DNA of 64,000 bases from Bathymodiolus brooksi (taxonomy: Eukaryota; Mollusca; Bivalvia; Mytilida; Modiolidae). The position numbers were made by a program, and so were the translations under genes. The notes under the pieces are model-generated. The model did not search any database. It was not told the DNA's origin and saw only the letters and a program-made list of their open reading frames with translations. This document shows positions 17,522 to 31,930 of this stretch, in pieces. Within the stretch, counting starts at the first letter, position 1. Each line of letters opens with the position of its first letter. The stretch lies in contig OY804586.1 in the NCBI GenBank assembly GCA_963680875.1, forward strand, positions 49,290,203 through 49,354,202, given 5' to 3'.

Positions 17522-19060
17522 CATCTTCCTTCTGTACACTTTCTCCTGAAGTTCCGTTCCGAACCTATCAAAGTCCTATTCAGAATTTATTGGTTTTGGA
17601 ATAAGATCCTCTGAAAGATCCTCTGAGTCTCCTTGTGTCAATAAGAAACTAGCAACTTGCTCCTCAAGTTTTTGCTGGCGGTCTAAGATCTGGTCCAAAG
17701 ATTTTAGAACCTTTCTTTCAAAACCTAGAGAATATAAAAATAAATTGTTATCGCGAATAACTATATATTGTATAGAGTGACTCCTTTAGATAACTGAACA
17801 ACTATATAGAGTGACTCCTTTAGATAACTGAATAACTATATATTGTATAGAGTGACTCCTTTAGATAACTGAACAACTATATATTGTATAGAGTGACTCC
17901 TTTAGATAACTGAATAACTATATATTGTATAGAGTGACTCCTTTAGATAACTGAACAACTATATATTGTATAGAGTGACTCCTTTAGATAACTGAACAAC
18001 TATATATTGTATAGAGTGACTCCTTTAGATAACTGAATAACTATATATTGTATAGAGTGACTCCTTTAGATAACTGAACAACTATATATTGTATAGAGTG
18101 ACTCCTTTAGATAACTGAACAACTATATATTGTATAGAGTGACTCCTTTAGATAACTGAATAACTATATATTGTATAGAGTGACTCCTTTAGATAACTGA
18201 ACATTTCATCTTGAGGCTTGTTCTTGCTTTGATCAAATTCAATTTTTATAAGTAATGTGTACAATTAAAATTTAGAATGGTTTCATTTCTCCTGTATACT
18301 GGGGAAAATTAAGTGTCTGGAAACCTCACTTCAAATATTATATGCATGTTTAACAAACTTAATATATAAACATGCACATATGATGTAGTCTTAAATACAA
18401 TGTAAATTTAACAATATTTTCATTTAACTTTCTCTTGCTTCTGAAGGGTATATTTATATATATTGTCTATGAGATTTTACATGTAAAAGGGAGATAAGTC
18501 TCTTGGTGGATTTTTTTAAATAAAATTGTCTTTAGAAGCTGTGTACAATATCATAAGGCAAACTTTTGAATGCAAAATTTATTAAATAGAAGTACTTCAT
18601 GAATAAAGACCAGCGGAAGCAGGTTATCTACTTGTTTAAATTTTCAGTGAGTCAAAATGTTACCTCTAAATTCCCCATTCAAAACACTTTATTCCAGTAC
18701 AAAAAATTCTTGGGGTGAAAACATAACTGTTTCAGTTTTATCGGACGGTTAAGTAAGATAAGTTTTCTGAACAAAAACCTTGGAGTATTTCAAATGACAA
18801 AGTCGAAAAAATGGCCAAAAAATGTTATATGAAACTAAGTGTCCAGACAATAAGTAATATTTTTTCAGGTGGCAAGAATTAAATTTTGGGTAGTCTTAAT
18901 AAAAAGAAAGTATTTAGATCAGTGTGGAGCAGTTGACTTGTACTGAGCTTTTTTTTAAACTTACTTTCTTCACAAGAGTCCACATCTGTTACATCATTAT
19001 GTGGAAGATCTGGAAGAATATGTGGCCTTCTAGGGTTTCTCCCATTTATTAACAGATTTG
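17522..19060 (-). pseudogene. u2 copy of exons A and B
   Basis: Exon B (17522-17724) has a nonsense change: the Gln of INSEQDFDRF is TAG (plus-strand GTCCTATTCAG). Exon A (18965-19060) is open, with Arg to Ile (NLLINGRN). Both splice sites of A and the acceptor of B are intact. Confidence 0.7.
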
Positions 19061-22000
19061 CTATTAAAAAAAAAAATTCAAGTACTACTAAATAAGTTGT
19101 GTAGTGTTAGTGGAAACAAAAGGCCTATATGTACCACTAACTATTATTGACACTTCTCAAAACCTCAAATATGCACGGTGTCAACGCTTTGTTTTACTGG
19201 TTAAACATAATAAATCTGATCCAAGTTTATATTCAAATCATGTTCATTGGAATGTCATGCTTACACATTGGGAGTACAGCACATACAATAGGACCAAACA
19301 TACTACTTCAAAACAGCATAAATTTGTTGTTGAGAAAAAAATCTTTCTGTTTCCATGGCAATGGCACCCATTTTAAAAATCTGAAACCTACATGCATATC
19401 TAGACATTATTAACTACAATCCTGTGAAATTTCATTGAAAGCTATGTGACTGACAGTAAAACAGTACAAACATATCTCCCTTGAATAGGGGAGACAACTG
19501 TTTATCTTTTTTTTTGTAACAGACTGACTTTCAATTTATTAAAAGATATGTGTGTAACAATACAACTAAAGTTTTGCACTTATGAGTTAGAAAAGTCAAA
19601 TTATTAAAAGATGCATAGTGAACTGTAGTTGAATTTTAGGAGTATACAATTTCCCTAAAAATGAATCTACTAATCATTGACTATCAAATCTCCTTTCTTC
19701 AAATCCATGAGAAGTGGAAAATGTCAAATATCATTTGGGCATTCATCATATTTGATATTAAATTCAGTTTTAATCACATCATCTTTTTTGTTTTTAATGC
19801 TTACAACTTCAGAAGCAAACCACTGAACAACATTATTTTCAAAACATTTGTGAGAATTGTTTTTCCTACCAAATCTTCAGGGTTAAGTAAGTAATCTGTA
19901 ATACCACCATGACGTGTAAGGCAGCAATAACATCATAGGTGATTACCTTTCTGGGTTGTCAAAAACAGTTGTTTGAGCTTTTTTCTATGAAAGTAAGACT
20001 GAAAGTATAAATCTTTTTAAGCAGTTGAGGGCTGTCGAGCGGGAAAACTTCAAAGGAAGCAAAATTATTTCGATTATTTTCTGATATTGATTGACATACC
20101 CAATTTTCATCATTTTCATAATCATTGATAAATTTTTATTATTCTAATGTCATTACACTAGTTTTTAAGTAAATAACCTTATTGTATAGAGACTAAATAC
20201 GTTATAATAATCCGAATTTGAATGTATGCAATCATTTTAAAAAATCGATCCGTTTTCGAAATCGAAATGAATGGTTTACGGAAATGATCAAATCTTGCCG
20301 ATCTCCTAATAATATATTATGATAATATGTCATCCCAGTATACTATATATCAAACCGCCTTTCTTCATAAAAGTATTGCGATGTCGTTTTGCAAATCACA
20401 TGTGCCACCGAACACTGATTATTTTAGTTTTAAATTTTGATTTACCAGCTATCAGTTGTGTGTGTGGGTTACAGAAATCCCGTAGTATTTTTAAGGTTGT
20501 CCTAAACACTGCATGGTATTTTCATAGAATGAATTATAATATTATATGGGAAACGAGGTCATGGCTAATAAATATATCAACTGATATTTTACTTATCAAA
20601 ATCCCAGGGATATAAAAATCTAAGAAAAAGAAAAAATGGGGAGGGGGGCATACTGTCAGTATGACAAACGCAAGACATATGGAATCTTTTACTCTTGAAA
20701 ATACCATCAGAAAATTATGCTAAAATTAAATAAACGAAAATAATTACTCGAATAATTCGGCGCCCTCTATTGGCTATCTCCTCATGAAGCGATCGTAGTA
20801 AGTATAATATAATGGCTGTATTATTCGAGTTAACGAAAATACTGGAAGTAAAAACTCGACAAGAGAATGTAACAGCCAAAATCGGACTGAGGTCAACAGC
20901 TAAAACTTTGTCTTTAACAAAACATTAATTCATCATGCGATCGAATTAGACTGATATGTAATTATCGATGGTGGCGTTTCATGTCTACTGATGAGTGTAT
21001 ATCATATCTAGCGGGATGTCATGTAGCTGCGATAACGTCTCCTTTCACGTATGCGTGCAACGGCGTATCGAACATTGTTAATTATTTTGTACTAAAATAA
21101 ATACTAATTAAAAAAGATTCTGAAACACAGTATGGAACCCAGAGGGAACTCGCTAAAAGTCTGTACCTAGGCTCGCCACACAAAATTAATTTTGACCCCA
21201 AAATATCAAAATTTTTACACTTGCCCCCCAAAAATAATAGGTGAAAAATATATCTCCCCAAAAATACCCCCAAATGTAAAATAAGCAAGAAATGCACCAA
21301 AATATAAAACTTTTTTTTACATATACCCCATAAAAATACCAGTGATTAGGTACACCCCCCCCCCCCCCCCAAAAAAAATCCGTCAACATTTTGTACCCCA
21401 CCAAGAAAAAGGATAATATTGACTTCTACCCCCCTCCCTTTCCCCAAAAAATAGTATGTGGCTATGTACAATTTTTTTCGGAGAACCCCCCACAAACCCG
21501 AGGCTGTGGAAGTCCCTGAAATTTAAAGGTAAATTTTAAATATTGCGTTGCCTCGAGATGGAATTGCAATTACACTTCATTTGCTTCTTAAGAAGAAAAA
21601 AAACCCGCGAAAAAGTGCAATACTTCTGTATTTTTATGAAGTGTGTATGCAGTAGATATACGTTGTTCTGTTCATTTTATACAAAATCTTCCTTTTATTC
21701 AATATTTTGGTTATTAGCTGTACCATATATATTTGTCAGTAGCCGCACAGGCTTTGTTGACAAGTTCTTACAACTTTTTCATAATATTTGTTAAACTCTG
21801 GCCTACCACGGAGTAAGTAATTATTGTATTTTTATATTGTCATTTGTAAAACTAACAGGTTAAATTTATTAAAGGTCTTTAATTTTGTCAATTCTCACAA
21901 AACAAAATTTGAAGCGGGTTATCGTACCTGAACACTTGTTCGAAGTCTCTGCACGATATCTTCCATTCAAGTTATTTTATCAGCTATATATTTAATAATG

Positions 22001-22254
22001 CATTGTTTATTTATTTTTTCATATACATTTAATCATAATGAATGAATGAATGAATGAATGACTCTTTATTTCCTCCAAAGGTATGAAGATTTACAAAGCA
22101 AAATCAAATATCAAAACAAAGCAACATATTTACATAACATACATGAAGTTGTACATGAACGAGATCAGCAGGTTTATGGCTAATAGTCAAAGTTAAATTT
22201 GTTTATAATTTTATTATAAATATATGCACAATTTTTCATGCAATGGGCCATACC
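17523..22254. repeat. Array unit u2 (4732 bp)
   Basis: Closest relative is u5, at an offset of 14,408 bp, sharing a 7-bp deletion in the second minisatellite monomer, the TAG in exon B, TATGCGTGCAACG and TTTCTGAACAAAAACC. Confidence 0.93.
17759..18202. repeat. 41-bp minisatellite in u2, 11 copies
   Basis: 444 bp = 11 x 41 minus 7. The second monomer lacks TTGTATA. The alternation of terminal C/T is c-t-c-t-c-c-t-c-c-t-c. Confidence 0.96.
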
Positions 22255-23846
22255 ATCTTCCTTCTGTACACTTCTCCTGAAGTTCCGTTCCAAACCTATC
22301 AAAGTCCTGTTCAGAATTTATTGGTTTTGGAATAAGATCCTCTGAAAGATCCTCTGAGTCTCCTTGTGTCAATAAGAAACTAGCAACTAGCAACTTGCTC
22401 CTCAAGTTTTTGCTGGCGGTCTAAGATCTGGTCCAAAGATTTTAGAACCTTTCTTTCAAAACCTAGAGAATATAAAAATAAATTGTTATCGCGAATAACT
22501 ATATATTGTATAGAGTGACTCCTTTAGATAACTGAACAACTATATATTGTATAGAGTGACTCCTTTAGATAACTGAACAACTATATATTGTATAGAGTGA
22601 CTCCTTTAGATAACTGAATAACTATATATTGTATAGAGTGACTCCTTTAGATAACTGAACAACTATATATTGTATAGAGTGACTCCTTTAGATAACTGAA
22701 TAACTATATATTGTATAGAGTGACTCCTTTAGATAACTGAACAACTATATATTGTATAGAGTGACTCCTTTAGATAACTGAACAACTATATATTGTATAG
22801 AGTGACTCCTTTAGATAACTGAATAACTATATATTGTATAGAGTGACTCCTTTAGATAACTGAACAACTATATATTGTATAGAGTGACTCCTTTAGATAA
22901 CTGAACAACTATATATTGTATAGAGTGACTCCTTTAGATAACTGAATAACTATATATTGTATAGAGTGACTCTTTTAGATAACTGAACATTTCATCTTGA
23001 GGCTTGTTCTTGCTTTGATCAAATTCAATTTTTATAAGTAATGTGTACAATTAAAATTTAGAATGGTTTCATTTCTCCTGTATACTGATGGAAATTAAGT
23101 GTCTGGAAACCTCACTTCAAATATTAAATGCCTCTTTAACAAACTTAATATATAAACATGCACATATGATGTAGTCTTAAATACAATGTAAATTTAACAA
23201 TATTTTCATTTAACTTTCTCTTGCTTCTGAAGGGTATATTTATATATATTGTCTATGAGATTTTACATGTAAAAGGGAGATAAGTCTCTTGGTGGATTTT
23301 TTTAAATAAAATTGTCTTTAGAAGCTGTGTACAATATCATAAGGCAAACTTTTGAATGCAAAATTTATTAAATAGAAGTACTTCATGAATAAAGACCAGC
23401 GGAAGCAGGTTATCTACTTGTTTAAATTTTCAGTGAGTCAAAATGTTACCTCTAAATTCCCCATTCAAAACACTTTATTCCAGTACAAAAAATTCTTGGG
23501 GTGAAAACATAACTGTTTCAGTTTTATCGGACGGTTAAGTAAGATAAGTTTTCTGACCAAAAACCTTGGAGTATTTCAAATGACAAAGTCGAAAAAATGG
23601 CAAAAAAATGTTATATGAAACTAAGTGTCCAGACAATAAGTAATATTTTTTCAGGTGGCAAGAATTAAATTTTGGGTAGTCTTAATAAAAAGAAAGTATT
23701 TAGATCAGTGTGGAGCAGTTGACTTGTACTGAGCTTTTTTTTAAACTTACTTTCTTCACAAGAGTCCACATCTGTTACATCATTATGTGGAAGATCTGGA
23801 AGAATATGTGGCCTTCTAGGGTTTCTCCCATTTCTTAACAGATTTG
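22254..23846 (-). pseudogene. u3 copy of exons A and B
   Basis: Exon B (22254-22462) carries a 7-bp duplication (CTAGCAACTAGCAAC) and a one-base loss in CACTTCTCC, both shifting the frame. Exon A (23751-23846) is intact, including both splice sites. Confidence 0.7.
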
Positions 23847-26800
23847 CTATTATTAAAAAAAAAATTCAAGTACTACTAAATAAGTTGTGTAGTGTTAGTG
23901 GAAACAAAAGGCCTATATGTACCACTAACTATTATTGACACTTCTCAAAACCTCAAATATGCACGGTGTCAACGCTTTGTTTTACTGGTTAAACATAATA
24001 AATCTGATCCAAGTTTATATTCAAATCATGTTCATTGGAATGTCATGCTTACACATTGGGAGTACAGCACATACAATAGGACCAAACATACTACTTCAAA
24101 ACAGCATAAATTTGTTGTTGAGAAAAAAATCTTTCTGTTTCCATGGCAATGGCACCCATTTTAAAAATCTGAAACCTACATGCATATCTAGACATTATTA
24201 ACTACCATCCTGTGAAATTTCATTGAAAGCTATGTGACTGACAGTAAAACAGTACAAACATATCTCCCTTGAATAGGGGAGACAACTGTTTATCTTTTTT
24301 TTTGTAACAGACTGACTTTCAATTTATTAAAAGATATGTGTGTAACAATACAACTAAAGTTTTGCACTTATGAGATAGAAAAGTCAAATTATTAAAAGAT
24401 GCATAGTGAACTGTAGTTGAATTTTAGAAGTATACAATTTCCCTAAAAATGAATCTACTAATCATTGACTATCAAATCTCCTTTCTTCAAATCCATGAGA
24501 AGTGGAAAATGTCAAATATCATTTGGGCATTCATCATATTTGATATTAAATTCAGTTTTAATCACATCATCTTTTTTGTTTTTAATGCTTACAACTTCAG
24601 AAGCAAACCACTGAACAACATTATTTTCAAAACATTTGTGAGAATTGCTTTTCCTACCAAATCTTCAGGGTTAAGTAAGTAATCTGTAATACCACCATGA
24701 CGTGTAAGGCAGCAATAACATCATAGGTGATTACCTTTCTGGGTTGTCAAAAACAGTTGTTTGAGCTTTTTTCTATGAAAGTAAGACTGAAAGTATAAAT
24801 CTTTTTAAGCAGTTGAGGGCTGTCGAGCGGGAAAACTTCAAAGGAAGCAAAATTATTTCGATTATTTTCTGATATTGATTGACATACCCAATTTTCATCA
24901 TTTTCATAATCATTGATAAATTTTTATTATTCTAATGTCATTACACTAGTTTTTAAGTAAATAACCTTATTGTATAGAGACTAAATACGTTATAATAATC
25001 CGAATTTGAATGTATGCAATCATTTTAAAAAATCGATCCGTTTTCGAAATCGAAATGAATGGTTTACGGAAATGATCAAATCTTGCCGATCTCCTAATAA
25101 TATATTATGATAATATGTCATCCCAGTATACTTTATATCAAACCGCCTTTCTTCATAAAAGTATTGCGATGTCGTTTTGCAAATCACATGTGCCACCGAA
25201 CACTGATTATTTTAGTTTTAAATTTTGATTTACCAGCTATCAGTTGTGTGTGTGGGTTACAGAAATCCCGTAGTATTTTTAAGGTTGTCCTAAGCACTGC
25301 ATGGTATTTTCATAGAATGAATTATAATATTATATGGGAAACGAGGTCATGGCTAATAAATATATCAACTGATATTTTACTTATCAAAATCCCAGGGATA
25401 TAAAAATCCAAGAAAAAGAAAAAATGGGGAGGGGGGCATACTGTCAGTATGACAAACGCAAGACATATGGAATCTTTTACTCTTGAAAATACCATCAGAA
25501 AATTATGCTAAAATTAAAAAAACGAAAATAATTACTCGAATAATTCGGCGCCCTCTATTGGCTATCTCCTCATGAAGCGATCGTAGTAAGTATAATATAA
25601 TGGCTGTATTATTCGAGTTAACGAAAATACTGGAAGTAAAAACTCGACAAGAGAATGTAACAGCCAAAATCGGACTGAGATCAACAGCTAAAACTTTGTC
25701 TTTAACAAAACATTAATTCATCATGCGATCGAATTAGACTGATATGTAATTATCGATGGTGGCGTTTCATGTCTACTGATGAGTGTATATCATATCTAGC
25801 GGGATGTCATGTAGCTGCGATAACGTCTCCTTTCACGTATACGTGCAACGGCGTATCGAACATTGTTAATTATTTTGTACTAAAATAAATACTAATTAAA
25901 AAAGATTCTGAAACACAGTATGGAACCCAGAGGGAACTCGCTAAAAGTCTGTACCTAGGCTCGCCACACAAAATTAATTTTGACCCCAAAATATCAAAAT
26001 TTTTACACTTGCCCCCCAAAAATAATAGGTGAAAAATATATCTCCCCAAAAATACCCCCAAATGTAAAATAAGCAAGAAATGCACCAAAATATAAAACTT
26101 TTTTTTACATATACCCCATAAAAATACCAGTGATTAGGTACACCCACCCCCCCCCCCCCCCCCCCCCCCAAAAAAAAATCCGTCAACATTTTGTACCCCA
26201 CCAAGAAAAAGGATAATATTGACTTCTACCCCCCTCCCTTTCCCCAAAAAATAGTACGTGGCTATGTACATTTTTTTTTCGGAGAACCCCCCACAAACCC
26301 GAGGCTGTGGAAGTCCCTGAAATTTAAAGGTAAATTTTAAATATTGCGTTGCCTCGAGATGGAATTGCAATTACACTTCATTTGCTTCTTAAGAAGAAAA
26401 AAAACCCGCGAAAAGGTGCAATACTTCTGTATTTTTATGAAGTGTGTATGCAGTAGATATACGTTGTTCTGTTCATTTTATACAAAATCTTCCTTTTATT
26501 CAATATTTTGGTTATTAGCTGTACCATATATATTTTTCAGTAGCCGCACAGGCTTTGTTGACAAGTTCTTACAACTTTTTCATAATATTTGTTAAACTCT
26601 GGCCTACCACGGAGTAAGTAATTATTGTATTTTTATATTGTCATTTGTAAAACTAACAGGTTAAATTTATTAAAGGTCTTTAATTTTGTCAATGCTCACA
26701 ACACAAGCGGGTTATCGTACCTGAACACTTGTTCGAAGTCTCTGCACGATATCTTCCATTCAAGTTATTTTATCAGCTATATATTTAATAATGCATTGTT

Positions 26801-27043
26801 TATTTATTTTTTCGTATACATTTAATCATAATGAATGAATGAATGAATGACTCTTTATTTCCTCCAAAGGTATGATGATTTACAAAGCAAAATCAAATAT
26901 CAAAACAAAGCAACATATTTACATAACATACATGAAGTTGTACATGAACGAGATCAGCAGGTTTATGGCTAATAGTCAAAGTTAAATTTGTTTATAATTT
27001 TATTATAAATATATGCACAATTTTTCATGCAATGGGCCATACC
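22255..27043. repeat. Array unit u3 (4789 bp)
   Basis: Left part up to about 24.1 kb matches u6 at an offset near 14,406. From about 24.2 to 24.7 kb it instead shares variants with u1. Poly-C run of 23 interrupted once by A on its left. Confidence 0.93.
22497..22988. repeat. 41-bp minisatellite in u3, 12 copies
   Basis: 492 bp = 12 x 41. The last monomer has GACTCTTTT in place of GACTCCTTT, a mark shared with u6 and u7. Confidence 0.96.
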
Positions 27044-28752
27044 ATCTTCCTTCTGTACACTTTCTCCTGAAGTTCCGTTCCGAACCTATCAAAGTCCTGT
27101 TCAGAATTTATTGGTTTTGGAATAAGATCCTCTGAAAGATCCTCTGAGTCTCCTTGTGTCAATAAGAAACTAGCAACTTGCTCCTCAAGTTTTTGCTGGC
27201 GGTCTAAGATCTGGTCCAAAGATTTTAGAACCTTTCTTTCAAAACCTAGAGAATATAAAAATAAATTGTTATCGCGAATAACTATATATTGTATAGAGTG
27301 ACTCCTTTAGATAACTGAACAACTATATATTGTATAGAGTGACTCCTTTAGATAACTGAATAACTATATATTGTATAGAGTGACTCCTTTAGATAACTGA
27401 ACAACTATATATTGTATAGAGTGACTCCTTTAGATAACTGAATAACTATATATTGTATAGAGTGACTCCTTTAGATAACTGAACAACTATATATTGTATA
27501 GAGTGACTCCTTTAGATAACTGAACAACTATATATTGTATAGAGTGACTCCTTTAGATAACTGAATAACTATATATTGTATAGAGTGACTCCTTTAGATA
27601 ACTGAACAACTATATATTGTATAGAGTGACTCCTTTAGATAACTGAATAACTATATATTGTATAGAGTGACTCCTTTAGATAACTGAACAACTATATATT
27701 GTATAGAGTGACTCCTTTAGATAACTGAACAACTATATATTGTATAGAGTGACTCCTTTAGATAACTGAATAACTATATATTGTATAGAGTGACTCCTTT
27801 AGATAACTAAACAACTATATATTGTATAGAGTGACTCCTTTAGATAACTGAATAACTATATATTGTATAGAGTGACTCCTTTAGATAACTGAACATTTCA
27901 TCTTGAGGCTTGTTCTTGCTTTGATCAAATTCAATTTTTATAAGTAATGTGTACAATTAAAATTTAGAATGGTTTCATTTCTCCTGTATACTGGGGAAAA
28001 TTAAGTGTCTGGAAACCTCACTTCAAATATTAAATGCCTCTTTAACAAACTTAATATATAAACATGCACATATGATGTAGTCTTAAATACAATGTAAATT
28101 TAACAATATTTTCATTTAACTTTCTCTTGCTTCTGAAGGGTATATTTATATATATTGTCTATGAGATTTTACATGTTAAAGGGAGATAAGTCTCTTGGTG
28201 GATTTTTTTAAATAAAATTGTCTTTAGAAGCTGTGTACAATATCATAAGGCAAACTTTTGAATGCAAAATTTATTAAATAGAAGTACTTCATGAATAAAG
28301 ACCAGCGGAAGCAGGCTATCTACTTGTTTAAATTTTCAGTGAGTCAAAATGTTACCTCTAAATTCCCCATTCAAAACACTTTATTCCAGTACAAAAAATT
28401 CTTGGGGTGAAAACATAACTGTTTCAGTTTTATCGGACGGTTAAGTAAGATTAGTTTTCTGACCAAAAACCTTGGAGTATTTCAAATGACAAAGTCGAAA
28501 AAATGGCAAAAAAATGTTATATGAAACTAAGTGTCCAGACAATAAGTAATATTTGTTCAGGTGGCAAGAATTAAATTTTGGGTGGTCTTAATAAAAAGAA
28601 AGTATTTAGATCAGTGTGGAGCAGTTGACTTGTACTGAGCTTTTTTTTAAACTTACTTTCTTAACAAGAGTCCACATCTGTTACATCATTATGTGGAAGA
28701 TCTGGAAGAATATGTGGCCTTCTAGGGTTTCTCCCATTTCTTAACAGATTTG
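27043..28752 (-). pseudogene. u4 copy of exons A and B
   Basis: Exon B (27043-27245) is open and has the donor ATG/GTATGG. Exon A (28657-28752) ends with a nonsense change, DSC then TAA (plus-strand TTCTTAACAAG), two codons before its donor. Confidence 0.7.
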
Positions 28753-31700
28753 CTATTAAAAAAAAAATTCAAGTACTACTAAATAAGTTGTGTAGTGTTA
28801 GTGGAAACAAAAGGCCTATATGTACCACTAACTATTATTGACACTTCTCAAAACCTCAAATATGCACGGTGTCAACGCTGTTTTACTGGTTAAACATAAT
28901 AAATCTGATCCAAGTTTATATTCAAATCATGTTCATTGGAATGTCATGCTTACACATTGGGAGTACAGCACATACAATAGGACCAAACATACTACTTCAA
29001 AACAGCATAAATTTGTTGTTGAGAAAAAAATCTTTCTGTTTCCATGGCAATGGCACCCATTTTAAAAATCTGAAACCTACATGCATATCTAGACATTATT
29101 AACTACAATCCTGTGAAATTTCATTGAAAGCTATGTGACTGACAGTAAAACAGTACAAACATATCTCCCTTGAATAGGGGAGACAACTGTTTATCTTTTT
29201 TTTTGTAACAGACTGACTTTCAATTTATTAAAAGATATGTGTGTAACAATACAACTAAAGTTTTGCACTTATGAGATAGAAAAGTCAAATTATTAAAAGA
29301 TGCATAGTGAACTGTAGTTGAATTTTAGGAGTATACAATTTCCCTAAAAATGAATCTACTAATCATCGACTATCAAATCTCCTTTCTTCAAATCCATGAG
29401 AAGTGGAAAATGTCAAATATCATTTGGGCATTCATCATATTTGATATTAAATTCAGTTTTAATCACATCATCTTTTTTGTTTTTAATGCTTACAACTTCA
29501 GAAGCAAACCACTGAACAACATTATTTTCAAAACATTTGTGAGAATTGTTTTTCCTACCAAATCTTCAGGGTTAAGTAAGTAATCTGTAATACCACCATG
29601 ACGTGTAAGGCAGCAATAACAACATAGGTGATTACCTTTCTGGGTTGTCAAAAACAGTTGTTTTGAGCTTTTTTCTATGAAAGTAAGACTGAAAGTATAA
29701 ATCTTTTTAAGCAGTTGAGGGCTGTCGAGCGGGAAAACTTCAAAGGAAGCAAAATTATTTCGATTATTTTCTGATATTGATTGACATACCCAATTTTCAT
29801 CATTTTCATAATCATTGATAAATTTTTATTATTCTAATGTCATTACACTAGTTTTTAAGTAAATAACCTTATTGTATTAGAGACTAAATACGTTATAATA
29901 ATCCGAATTTGAATGTATGCAATCATTTTAAAAAATCGATCCGTTTTCGAAATCGAAATGAATGGTTTACGGAAATGATCAAATCTTGCCTATCTCCTAA
30001 TAATATATTATGATAATATGTCATCCCAGTATACTTTATATCAAACCGCCTTTCTTCATAAAAGTATTGCGATGTCGTTTTGCAAATCACATGTGCCACA
30101 GAACACTGATTATTTTAGTTTTAAATTTTGATTTACCAGCTATCAGTTGTGTGTGTGGGTTACAGAAATCCCGTAGTATTTTTAAGGTTGTCCTAAACAC
30201 TGCATGGTATTTTCATAGAATGAATTATAATATTATATGGGAAACGAGGTCATGGCTAATAAATATATCAACTGATATTTTACTTATCAAAATCCCAGGG
30301 ATATAAAAATCTAAGAAAAAGAAAAAAATGGGGAGGGGGGCATACTGTCAGTATGACAAACGCAAGACATATGGAATCTTTTACTCTTGAAAATACCATC
30401 AGAAAATTATGCTAAAATTAAAAAAACGAAAATAATTACTCGAATAATTCGGCGCCCTCTATTGACTATCTCCTCATGAAGCGATCGTAGTAAGTATAAT
30501 ATAATGGCTGTATTATCCGAGTTAACGAAAATACTGGAAGTAAAAACTCGACAAGAGAATGTAACAGCCAAAATCGGACTGAGATCAACAGCTAAAACTT
30601 TGTCTTTAACAAAACATTAATTCATCATGCGATCGAATTAGACTGATATGTAATTATCGATGGTGGCGTTTCATGTCTACTGATGAGTGTATATCATATC
30701 TAGCGGGATGTCATGTAGCTGCGATAACGTCTCCTTTCACGTATACTTGCAACGGCGTATCGAACATTGTTAATTATTTTGTACTAAAATAAATACTAAT
30801 TAAAAAAGATTCTGAAACACAGTATGGAACCCAGAGGGAACTCGCTAAAAGTCTGTACCTAGGCTCGCCACACAAAATTAATTTTGACCCCAAAATATCA
30901 AAATTTTTACACTTGCCGCCCAAAAATAATAGGTGAAAAATATATCTCCCCAAAAATACCCCCAAATGTAAAATAAGCAAGAAATGCACCAAAATATAAA
31001 ACTTTTTTTTACATATACCCCATAAAAATACCAGTGATTAGGTACACCCCCCCCCCCCCCCCCCCCCCCCCCAAAAAAAATCCGTCAACATTTTGTACCC
31101 CACCAAGAAAAAGGATAATATTGACTTCTACCCCCCTCCCTTTCCCAAAAAAATAGTACGTGGCTATGTACAATTTTTTTCGGAGAACCCCCCCACAAAC
31201 CCGAGGCTGTGGAAGTCCCTGAAATTTAAAGGTAAATTTTAAATATTGCGTTGCCTCGAGATGGAATTGCAATTACACTTCATTTGCTTCTTAAGAAGAA
31301 AAAAACCCCGCGAAAAAGTGCAATACTTCTGTATTTTTATGAAGTGTGTATGCAGTAGATATACGTTGTTCTGTTCATTTTATACAAAATCTTCCTTTTA
31401 TTCAATATTTTGGTTATTAGCTGTACCATATATATTTGTCAGTAGCCGCACAGGCTTTGTTGACAAGTTATTACAACTTTTTCATAATATTTGTTAAACT
31501 CTGGCCTACCACGGAGTAAGTAATTATTGTATTTTTATATTGTCATTTATAAAACTAACAGGTTAAATTTAAAGGTCTTTAATTTTGTCAATGCTCACAA
31601 AACAAAATTTGAAGCGGGTTATCGTACCTGAACACTTGTTCGAAGTCTCTGCACGATATCTTCCATTCAAGTTATTTTATCAGCTATATATTTAATAATG

Positions 31701-31930
31701 CATTGTTTATTTATTTTTTCATATACATTTAATCATAATGAATGAATGACTCTTTATTTCCTCCAAAGGTTTGAAGATTTACAAAGCAAAATCAAATATC
31801 AAAACAAAGCAACATATTTACATAACATACATGAACGAGATCAGCAGGTTTATGGCTAATAGTCAAAGTTAAATTTGTTTATAATTTTATTATAAATATA
31901 TGCACAATTTTTCATGCAATGGGCCATACC
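27044..31930. repeat. Array unit u4 (4887 bp)
   Basis: Longest inner unit, with 15 minisatellite monomers and a poly-C run of 26. The right half shares private variants with u1; the W exon has an extra base. A 4-bp loss in CAACGCTGTTTTAC (28871-28884) is unique to it. Confidence 0.93.
27280..27894. repeat. 41-bp minisatellite in u4, 15 copies
   Basis: 615 bp = 15 x 41. One monomer ends CTAAAC instead of CTGAAC. Confidence 0.96.

Larger units (their letters stand above)
12392..17522. repeat. Array unit u1 (edge copy, 5131 bp)
   Basis: Most divergent copy: 22 minisatellite monomers, exon B without the 12-bp internal duplication seen in all others, and exon A damaged. From about 15.5 kb rightwards it shares private variants with u4 (GTATTAGAGAC, GTGCCACAGAAC, ATTGACTATC, CACTTGCCGCCC). 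Around 14.7-15.2 kb it instead shares variants with u3 (ACTACCATCC, TTTTAGAAGT, GAATTGCTTTT). Confidence 0.93.
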